Translations under genes and position numbers: made by a program | Source of the DNA: JBGTGT01 sp051439375 | GTDB lineage: Bacteria; Cyanobacteriota; Cyanobacteriia; Cyanobacteriales; Microcystaceae | Assembly: GCA_051439375.1 (NCBI GenBank) | Contig: JBFRWB010000173.1 | Coordinates: 1-37,781, forward strand | Length of the DNA: 37,781 nucleotides | Reading direction: 5' to 3' | The notes under the pieces: generated by a model | Told to the model about the DNA's origin: nothing | Seen by the model: only the letters and a program-made list of their open reading frames with translations | The model's database searches: none | In this document: piece by piece, positions 32,402 through 37,781 of the stretch | Numbering within the stretch: position 1 is the stretch's first letter | How the letters are laid out: each line of letters starts with the position of its first letter

Positions 32402-33088
32402 ATGGCTATGAAACGTCCAAAAATTTGTCCTAAAGTATTATTAGTCGAAGGAATAACCGAATGTTTAGTGATTCCTGAACTCATTGAAAGTAATGGAATA
32501 AAATGGTTAAGACAAGAAATTGGCCAAACGATTCCTTTTATTGAAGACTGTCAAGGGTACGAAAATTTGAATAAAAAAAAGACCATTACAGCAGAATTAA
32601 AAAGCCGTGATCTAACCCATTTGGGTATCATTATAGATGCAGATGAAGATCCTGAGAATCGTTGGAAAAGTATTAAGAAAACTTGCCAAGATGCAGGAAT
32701 TCCTAACCTACCTGAAAATCTACCAACAAATGGACTACTTCAAACCATATTTGTTGAAGCTATTAGTCAAGAAATCGCTTTTGGTATCTGGATGATGCCT
32801 GATAATCAGTTTAGAGGAATGTTAGAAACTTTTTTGACTTATTTAATACCCAATGATAATCAATTATTATGGGAATATGCACAAGAAACAGTACAAGAAG
32901 CAAGAAACAAAGGCGCAACGTTTACAGATGTTAAACAAGATAAAGCAAATATTTATACTTGGTTAGCATGGCAAAATGAACCCGGCCGTCAACTTCATCA
33001 AGCCATTAAAGAAAAAATTCTCACTCCTAATCATCCCCAATCTAATATATTTGTAGCTTGGTTTAATCAGCTTTTTAATTTAACTTAA
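32402..33088 (+). CDS. DUF3226 TOPRIM-like effector partner of the AAA ATPase
   Basis: This 228-residue protein has VLLVEGITE (residues 12-20; E16 and E20), then GIIIDADEDPENRW (75-88; D79, D81, D83). This is the glutamate and DxD pattern of the TOPRIM fold. FGIWMMPDNQFRGMLETFL (127-145) is the hallmark of DUF3226. TOPRIM domains in OLD-like and PARIS-like systems act as nucleases triggered by the ATPase. It starts 3 bp after the ATPase stop, which indicates a dedicated pair. Possible products are a split OLD-like nuclease or a PARIS-like system; neither is proven for this protein. Confidence 0.78.
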   Translation: MAMKRPKICPKVLLVEGITECLVIPELIESNGIKWLRQEIGQTIPFIEDCQGYENLNKKKTITAELKSRDLTHLGIIIDADEDPENRWKSIKKTCQDAGIPNLPENLPTNGLLQTIFVEAISQEIAFGIWMMPDNQFRGMLETFLTYLIPNDNQLLWEYAQETVQEARNKGATFTDVKQDKANIYTWLAWQNEPGRQLHQAIKEKILTPNHPQSNIFVAWFNQLFNLT

Positions 33089-33224
33089 ATTATAGTCATT
33101 CTCCCTATCCCTCTCTTTCCCACACTCCCTATCCCCACCAAAATTATTAGGACCCAAATAGTGGATTATGGGATATGATAGAGAACGGTGTCTTTAAAGA
33201 AAAGGATTCAACTTTTAAGTATCT

Positions 33225-33527
33225 ATGGCTAAAAAATCCATGATCGAGCGCGAAAAAAAGCGCAAAAAACTTGCAGCGAAATATGAAGCAAAACGGGAAG
33301 CATTAAAAGAACAGTTCCGCAATGCTGAAGATTTCGACGAACAAATGGAAATTCATCGCAAATTGCAGCGTTTACCCCGTAATAGTTCCCGTACTCGTCA
33401 ACGGAATCGTTGTTGGGTAACTGGCCGTCCTAGAGGATATTACCGCGATTTCGGCCTCTCCCGTAACGTTTTCCGAGAATGGGCTCACGAAGGATTATTA
33501 CCCGGTGTGGTTAAATCTAGTTGGTAG
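33225..33527 (+). CDS. rpsN: 30S ribosomal protein S14
   Basis: This 100-residue protein matches S14 of cyanobacteria and plastids. It has a basic N-terminal arm (MAKKSMIEREKKRKKLAAKY) and a conserved core (LPRNSSRTRQRNRCWVTGRP, RGYYRDFGLSRNVFRE, and a GLLPGVVKSSW end). It is the zinc-independent form, lacking the CxxC pairs. A TATGAT -10-like hexamer lies at 33174-33179, about 45 bp upstream of the start, without a clear -35. Confidence 0.97.
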   Translation: MAKKSMIEREKKRKKLAAKYEAKREALKEQFRNAEDFDEQMEIHRKLQRLPRNSSRTRQRNRCWVTGRPRGYYRDFGLSRNVFREWAHEGLLPGVVKSSW

Positions 33528-33605
33528 ATGAAAGGGGTAAAGTAGAGATGGGGAATTGTTTAATTACTCTAAACTGCTAACTTTAAACACCATCAAGTAC
33601 CTAAG

Positions 33606-34151
33606 ATGAATCTACCCACTTGGATCACCGTCTCTCGTCTTTTTGCTCTACCTTTCTTGTTTTTTCTCTTGCAAACCCCGACTGACTCACATCGTTGGTT
33701 AGGGGTTATTATTTTTTTAGTCGCTTCCTTAACCGACTGGTTGGATGGCTATTTAGCCCGAAAATTAGATCAAGTAACTGAATTAGGAAAATTCCTTGAT
33801 CCTTTAGTAGATAAGCTCTTAGTCCTTTCTCCTTTATTAATATTAATTCAATTACAACAGATTCCTGCTTGGGGAGTCTTTTTAATTTTAGGACGGGAAT
33901 TAGCGATCGCTGGTTGGCGAGTCAATCCCAATTTAACGGGAAATAACCAGATTCAAGGGGCAAATTTGTGGGGAAAGCTGAAAACGGTCAGTCAAATTGC
34001 TGCGGTGGCTTTATTAATCGCTCCTCTTCCCTTAAGCTGGAACTTACCCACATTAATTATCTTTTGGTTATCGGTAGGATTAACCCTAATATCAGGGATT
34101 ATATATCTTATTGGCAGTTCAAGTATTGAGAAGTTAGAACTAACTCAGTAA
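33606..34151 (+). CDS. pgsA: CDP-diacylglycerol--glycerol-3-phosphate 3-phosphatidyltransferase
   Basis: This 181-residue membrane enzyme makes phosphatidylglycerol phosphate, precursor of the thylakoid lipid phosphatidylglycerol. The CDP-alcohol phosphotransferase motif DG-X2-AR-X8-G-X3-D-X3-D is complete, from DGYLARKL through ELGKFLDPLVDK. Several transmembrane helices follow (ILGRELAIAGWRV and the C-terminal IIFWLSVGLTLISGIIYLIG). The start MNLPTWITVSRL is the family N-terminus. It follows rpsN by 78 bp on the same strand. Confidence 0.92.
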   Translation: MNLPTWITVSRLFALPFLFFLLQTPTDSHRWLGVIIFLVASLTDWLDGYLARKLDQVTELGKFLDPLVDKLLVLSPLLILIQLQQIPAWGVFLILGRELAIAGWRVNPNLTGNNQIQGANLWGKLKTVSQIAAVALLIAPLPLSWNLPTLIIFWLSVGLTLISGIIYLIGSSSIEKLELTQ

Positions 34152-34203
34152 ATAGTTGATTAAAAAGTACATCAAATCAATTTGATAATTAGCCATTCTT
34201 AAT

Positions 34204-35742
34204 TTAGTTTTTAAGCAGGGGATTTTCCCTTTGAGGTTGAGAAAACTCATGAGGAATAAGGGTAACATAAGGCGTTAAATTTTGGTCATCAACCCAAGCA
34301 GAGTAATGTTTAACTTTAGTGCTGGTTTCTGTTAGACTTAAAAGGTCTAAATTCCCTCGAATGGCATAACGTTCGGAACGATGTTCGTCTTGATTCCATT
34401 GTTCAATCCCAGATGCACCCCCTCCGACTAAATTTAGGAAAACCCCATCAAAAGGTCGCACAAAATGTTGATCTTGCCAAATCCAATCTCTCCCCAACCA
34501 ATAAACAGGAGATTTCCAAGATTCACCTTCTCTAGAATCGCTATAATAATCTGACCATAAGATGCGTCCTTGTTCAGAAATTGTGACTTCAATTCCTTTG
34601 GGATAAACCACTTCATAACGTCCCTTTTTCTTATGAAAATTATTCATTGTCCACCATAAAATAGTAACTTCTTCTGTCTCTGGTGGTAAGATTTCTTCAA
34701 TTTCCCAACTCACTGAACTTGGATAAAGGGTTAAACCAGAGGGAGGAACTTTGGCCGTTACTTGAAATTGCCAACAATTCCATTGAGTAAATTCGTTAGG
34801 TGTTTGCCACGGTAGATTACAAATACCATTCCCTGTCGCAACCCAAAGCAACGCTCCATTTATATGTAAGCGACGAGGAATAACACCAACTAACGGGCTA
34901 TTCCTCACATGATAGGCTTTATATTCCCCAGATTCAGGTGAATAAGCCACTAATCCTAAACCGGGAAGAAAAGGGTTTCCTTCACCGGCCTGTTGGGTTG
35001 CTAACCAGAGGGTCGGATTTTTAGGATTACCTGTAACTTTAATATCTTTGAGTTGCTGACTTTCTAATCCCTTTGGTTGTAGAAGGGTTAATTTATCGGT
35101 TTCGGGATGGTAACGGATAATGGTTGCAATACCAGAGAAACCTTCCCCCTGTTCTGATGCAATTGTCCAATAAATGCGATTATGCTTAATCTCAGTCGCT
35201 GTGACTTGGGGAACACCTAATTGAAACCCTGTAGTTGCTTTTACTTGTTCTAAGGTATAAAGAAGATGGGATTGGGGTTTCGTTTGCTCAGGATGAATGA
35301 CCTCAAAAATGACTCGTTGGGGTTCAACTCGAAAATCAGGAAAGGGATTAGGATCTAAAATAACTCGATATCTGTAGGTTTTATCTTGAAAGTTTAGAGA
35401 TTGATAACTCGGATTGGCTAATTCTTCTTGTTTTGCAAAAGTATCGACTTTAGGATAAGTTCCTTGGGTGATTACCCAGTTATTTTCTTGGCGACAATAG
35501 ATAAAATCCAATTGCTCACTTTGAAAGATAAAGGTACTCGGTGTTTCTTTTATATTGACGCTTTGTAGATTTTTATAGATGTCTCCTTCATAGGTTAACG
35601 ATAACATTGGGGGGATTTCAGGGGGAGACGGACAAGGGGGTTCGGTTTTAGCTAATTGCGAGGAATGACAGCCACTTAAACTACCCACTAGGCTGCTAAG
35701 GACTAAGATTAAAGATAAATTGAAGGGAAAATGAGTTAGCAC
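34204..35742 (-). CDS. Putative lipoprotein of unknown function
   Basis: This 512-residue protein has a lipoprotein signal peptide: hydrophobic LSLILVLSSLVGS followed by the lipobox LSGC with C25 as the lipidated residue. A Pro-rich linker (CPSPPEIPP) leads to a large domain rich in Trp, Tyr and beta-forming residues (for example LWLATQQAGEGNPFLPGLG, LLWVATGNGICNLPWQ). The recurrent LWxAT pattern suggests a beta-propeller-like fold, but repeats are too diverged to count with certainty. Location would be membrane-anchored on the periplasmic side. I do not recognise the family. Confidence 0.65.
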   Translation of the reverse strand: MLTHFPFNLSLILVLSSLVGSLSGCHSSQLAKTEPPCPSPPEIPPMLSLTYEGDIYKNLQSVNIKETPSTFIFQSEQLDFIYCRQENNWVITQGTYPKVDTFAKQEELANPSYQSLNFQDKTYRYRVILDPNPFPDFRVEPQRVIFEVIHPEQTKPQSHLLYTLEQVKATTGFQLGVPQVTATEIKHNRIYWTIASEQGEGFSGIATIIRYHPETDKLTLLQPKGLESQQLKDIKVTGNPKNPTLWLATQQAGEGNPFLPGLGLVAYSPESGEYKAYHVRNSPLVGVIPRRLHINGALLWVATGNGICNLPWQTPNEFTQWNCWQFQVTAKVPPSGLTLYPSSVSWEIEEILPPETEEVTILWWTMNNFHKKKGRYEVVYPKGIEVTISEQGRILWSDYYSDSREGESWKSPVYWLGRDWIWQDQHFVRPFDGVFLNLVGGGASGIEQWNQDEHRSERYAIRGNLDLLSLTETSTKVKHYSAWVDDQNLTPYVTLIPHEFSQPQRENPLLKN

Positions 35743-35750
35743 GCTATTTT

Positions 35751-35766
35751 AGTTCAGGAGTTCAGG
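35751..35766. repeat. Tandem octamer AGTTCAGG x2
   Basis: Two AGTTCAGG units occur here. The same motif with one change is at 25039-25054, upstream of the DHNA-CoA hydrolase gene. They are small relatives of the heptameric repeats. Confidence 0.5.
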
Positions 35767-35841
35767 AGCGATGAATATAAATGTTTTTAAGAATCAAAGT
35801 GCATAGTTCATGAAAATATAGTCAAATCTAACATCTTCATT

Positions 35842-37067
35842 TTGACGGTGTAACCCGTACTGGGTGAACTACAACACCCTAAGCACCCCTAGCAAAAAGC
35901 GTTTGGGATTGCTTTTCTCATGATGTTTAAGGAGCCATTGACATCAGCCTGAATTAAATTGCCCCCTTGAGTGCGATACAAGCCTCTTTTAACCCGTTTT
36001 CCCTGAAAGACAGGTTTCTCTCCCTTGTCTTCTTTTTGATAAACGGGAATTTCATCCCCATCTAGAAAACTGGCCTTTGAAGTATAAGACTCTTCAGTCA
36101 AAACGACTTTAATTCCTACTAATTCAGCTTTATAAGTTAACATATCAATGAATCTACTATGAGGAATTTGAACAAAATTTTGATTGTTCTTTTTGCCTAA
36201 CTTAACTTGCTGTTTCCACTGTTGATTCCGTCCAATTACCAATGTTTCTATTTGATAATTAATGAGGGTATTGATAATTAAATGAGAGGCTTTGTGTAAG
36301 TAGTCATTGATTTTAAAGTCTCGTTGATTGGCTAACTTTCTTAATCGGTGACTTGAGGTATTTTCAGGTAAGAGAGATTGATAATAAGAACGAGTCTTAT
36401 TATAGTATTGATTGATAGACTTTAACGGTCTGCCATTGACCAAGAGAGGAGAAAGTCCTGCTTGGTTAAAGGTTAATGTAGCTAGATTATCGAGTCCAAT
36501 ATCAATACTGCCTATCGCTTCAGGGTTTAACTGCTGTTGTTGAATAACCGTTTCATAAATGACCTCAATCACATAATGGTTAAGCTTGGGAATTAGTCTA
36601 ACTTGCTTGATTTTGTCAATCTCTACCTTGGTTTTGAGATAAATGTCGGTTTTCGAGGGATGAATGATTCTTTGTTTTAATGACCGTTTACTTAAAGCTC
36701 GAGTCGTATAAACCACGACATTTCTTCCTTTTTCTTTGTGCTTATATTTAGGGAGTTTAGGCTTTCCTAAAAATTTCTCAGGATTTTGATAATAAGATTG
36801 ATTAGCTGCTTGAAAACTTTTCCAATTTTTGTCCAGTATCATTAAAATTTGTTGGCTGACTTTTGCGGGTAAAGCTTGATACGGTTCAGTTCCTTGTACA
36901 GTTTTTTGGATGGTATTATAGTTTAAATAAGTCTTCTCAAAAATAAAAGATTGACGAATTAGGTAGTTAGCGCAATTGTAGAGATTTTTAGAAGCAAAAC
37001 AGAGTCGGTCAATTTCTGAATAAAACCGATGACTATGTTTAATAATATGTCTTTCTACTAATTTCAT
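35842..37067 (-). mobile_element. Solo tnpB element (IS200/IS605 superfamily, IS1341-like)
   Basis: The tnpB gene has no tnpA neighbour. Downstream of it, on the minus strand, a hairpin GGGTG-N8-CACCC (plus 35862-35879) and GTACGGGTTACACCG precede TCAA (35845-35842), as in the right end and omega-RNA 3' region of IS605-type elements. The left end was not located with confidence. Without tnpA it would need a transposase from elsewhere. Confidence 0.65.
35889..37067 (-). CDS. tnpB: TnpB-family RNA-guided endonuclease with non-canonical RuvC site
   Basis: This 392-residue protein is complete. It has an OrfB helix-turn-helix region, then the RuvC part: D189 (GSIDIGLDNLATL, RuvC-I) and D375 (QADVNGSLNI, RuvC-III). 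At the RuvC-II position, where TnpB has (V/L)EDLN, it reads LVIGRNQQWKQ with G279, so the usual glutamate is absent; E325/E326 in TEESYTSKAS are candidates to replace it. The stretch from YTSKASF to IQADVNG contains no cysteine, so the four-Cys zinc finger is lost. Related proteins with this GxN pattern form a known TnpB branch. Upstream and downstream parts lack a transposase. TnpB normally cuts DNA guided by an RNA from the element's right end. Confidence 0.88.
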   Translation of the reverse strand: MKLVERHIIKHSHRFYSEIDRLCFASKNLYNCANYLIRQSFIFEKTYLNYNTIQKTVQGTEPYQALPAKVSQQILMILDKNWKSFQAANQSYYQNPEKFLGKPKLPKYKHKEKGRNVVVYTTRALSKRSLKQRIIHPSKTDIYLKTKVEIDKIKQVRLIPKLNHYVIEVIYETVIQQQQLNPEAIGSIDIGLDNLATLTFNQAGLSPLLVNGRPLKSINQYYNKTRSYYQSLLPENTSSHRLRKLANQRDFKINDYLHKASHLIINTLINYQIETLVIGRNQQWKQQVKLGKKNNQNFVQIPHSRFIDMLTYKAELVGIKVVLTEESYTSKASFLDGDEIPVYQKEDKGEKPVFQGKRVKRGLYRTQGGNLIQADVNGSLNIMRKAIPNAFC

Positions 37068-37423
37068 TTTTTCCGAAGTACTTGACCCTTTTCCTAACCT
37101 ATTTTAGCATCAATTTCCCAAGTGAGAGAATTGATCGGGAGTCCTAAGCCAATACAGAATAACAGAATAACTGAATAGAGTTGACGTTAGATGACTATAT
37201 TTGACTATATTTTCGATGAAAGTTTATGATATCTAATGGGACTGTTCACGGGAAGTTCTAGAATTGAGTTAGGAGAAAGTTAGATACCTAATAGATCAAG
37301 TCCCTTAAAATAGACTCAAGAGCTTAAACTGTGCTTAGTCATCTAAAATTTGACTGATCCTTTAACCTTGGTGTGTAACAAATAAATCATTCTCTTCTTC
37401 TACAATATCTGGGCTAAAATGCT
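37068..37423. other. Intergenic region upstream of tnpB and the HTH gene
   Basis: No gene is seen in 356 bp. It contains the right arm of the 15-bp inverted repeat (37199-37213), must include the left end of the tnpB element, and should hold the promoter of the plus-strand HTH gene at 37424. Confidence 0.5.
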
Positions 37424-37781
37424 ATGAAACCTAAACTTTTGGCAACTTACACACACAATAAACAAATTCTACAGCAATTAATGGAATATGCTCAGATTGA
37501 AACCCTTGAAGCCTTAAGTAACCAGTCGGGTATTTCCCAATGGCAACTCAATCGTCTGTTATTGGGTTTAATGCCTAAATTAACAGTAGAAAACCTAGTT
37601 AAACTGTCATTTGCTTTGAAAATACCCGTTGATAAGTGTCTGGCACTTTTTTATACTGATCTCCCACCTATTCCTTCTCCAGACATCAGTGAATCGTCAG
37701 AATCATCAGAATCGTCTGAAAGCTTAGAAGAACTAACACAGCTTAAGCAAGAATACCAAAGATTGCAACAGCAACTTGAAC
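37424..37781 (+). CDS. Partial HTH (Cro/C1-like) protein, possibly GrpE-like
   Basis: ATG 37424 opens a frame of 119 codons that is cut by the window edge. Residues about 15-65 form a Cro/C1-type helix-turn-helix (ETLEALSNQSGISQWQLNRL, then MPKLTVENLVKLSFALKIPV). A Ser/Glu-rich linker (SESSESSESSESLEE) and the start of a coiled coil (LTQLKQEYQRLQQQLE) follow. Cyanobacteria have proteins with such an N-terminal HTH followed by a coiled coil annotated as GrpE-like exchange factors; that match is from memory and the deciding C-terminus is not visible. Confidence 0.6.
   Translation, partial: MKPKLLATYTHNKQILQQLMEYAQIETLEALSNQSGISQWQLNRLLLGLMPKLTVENLVKLSFALKIPVDKCLALFYTDLPPIPSPDISESSESSESSESLEELTQLKQEYQRLQQQLE

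Larger units (their letters stand above)
35813..37213. repeat. 15-bp perfect inverted repeat enclosing the solo tnpB element
   Basis: AAAATATAGTCAAAT at 35813-35827 is the exact reverse complement of ATTTGACTATATTTT at 37199-37213. The right copy is doubled (TGACTATAT repeated at a 10-bp step from 37192). The arms lie 14 bp outside the presumed right end and 130 bp upstream of tnpB. IS200/IS605 elements normally lack terminal inverted repeats. Confidence 0.7.

Overview
The window looks like a chromosome segment of a unicellular cyanobacterium of the Crocosphaera/Cyanothece/Rippkaea type. The evidence is phosphoribulokinase with the four redox cysteines of photosynthetic forms, a PII protein with the cyanobacterial RGSEY loop, a BciB-type divinyl chlorophyllide reductase, a DHNA-CoA thioesterase for phylloquinone, NtcB/NtcA-type nitrogen control, about twenty HIP1 octamers (GCGATCGC), and many heptameric tandem repeats between genes. 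The genus is an inference; no rRNA or tRNA gene was seen.

Layout. 1-136: start of an IS607-type serine recombinase running off the left edge, with repeats upstream of it. 137-2896: a nitrogen block, ntcB divergent from urtD-urtE, with a perfect NtcA site between them that is correctly spaced for both directions. 2950-7106: housekeeping and conserved cyanobacterial genes (DUF3747 exported protein, small protein, LapA-like membrane protein, a glycine-pentad repeat protein, murE). 7141-7760: an internally deleted IS200/IS605 tnpB remnant inserted just upstream of murE. 7920-9590: bciB, then a YoeB/YefM-type toxin-antitoxin pair. 9591-10505: a gene-poor stretch holding a decayed fragment that reads as the PIWI domain of a prokaryotic Argonaute. 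10506-11676: two convergent, slightly overlapping unknown genes.

11863-23008 is a surface-polysaccharide or glycan island: a broken methyltransferase, a DPM1-like glycosyltransferase, two methyltransferases, a GT2-GT4 fusion, a methyltransferase with a long repetitive coiled coil, a three-repeat double GT2 protein and a GT4 enzyme. It is AT-rich and poor in HIP1. It contains a reverse-oriented two-gene cassette bracketed by a 50-bp direct repeat. Two of its proteins share a C-terminal coiled coil plus SKFWKLR tail.

23064-29672 returns to core genes: map, glnB (TTG start and a strong terminator), DHNA-CoA hydrolase, an AI-2E family permease, a VOC protein, prk with a terminator, a Uma2 nuclease-fold protein and a KirBac-type potassium channel. 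30084-33088 holds a GT4 enzyme and then a tightly coupled AAA ATPase + DUF3226/TOPRIM pair, the best candidate here for an uncharacterised defence system. 33225-35742: rpsN, pgsA and a lipoprotein. 35842-37213: a solo tnpB element whose nuclease lacks the usual RuvC-II glutamate position and zinc finger, enclosed by a 15-bp inverted repeat. The right edge cuts an HTH protein.
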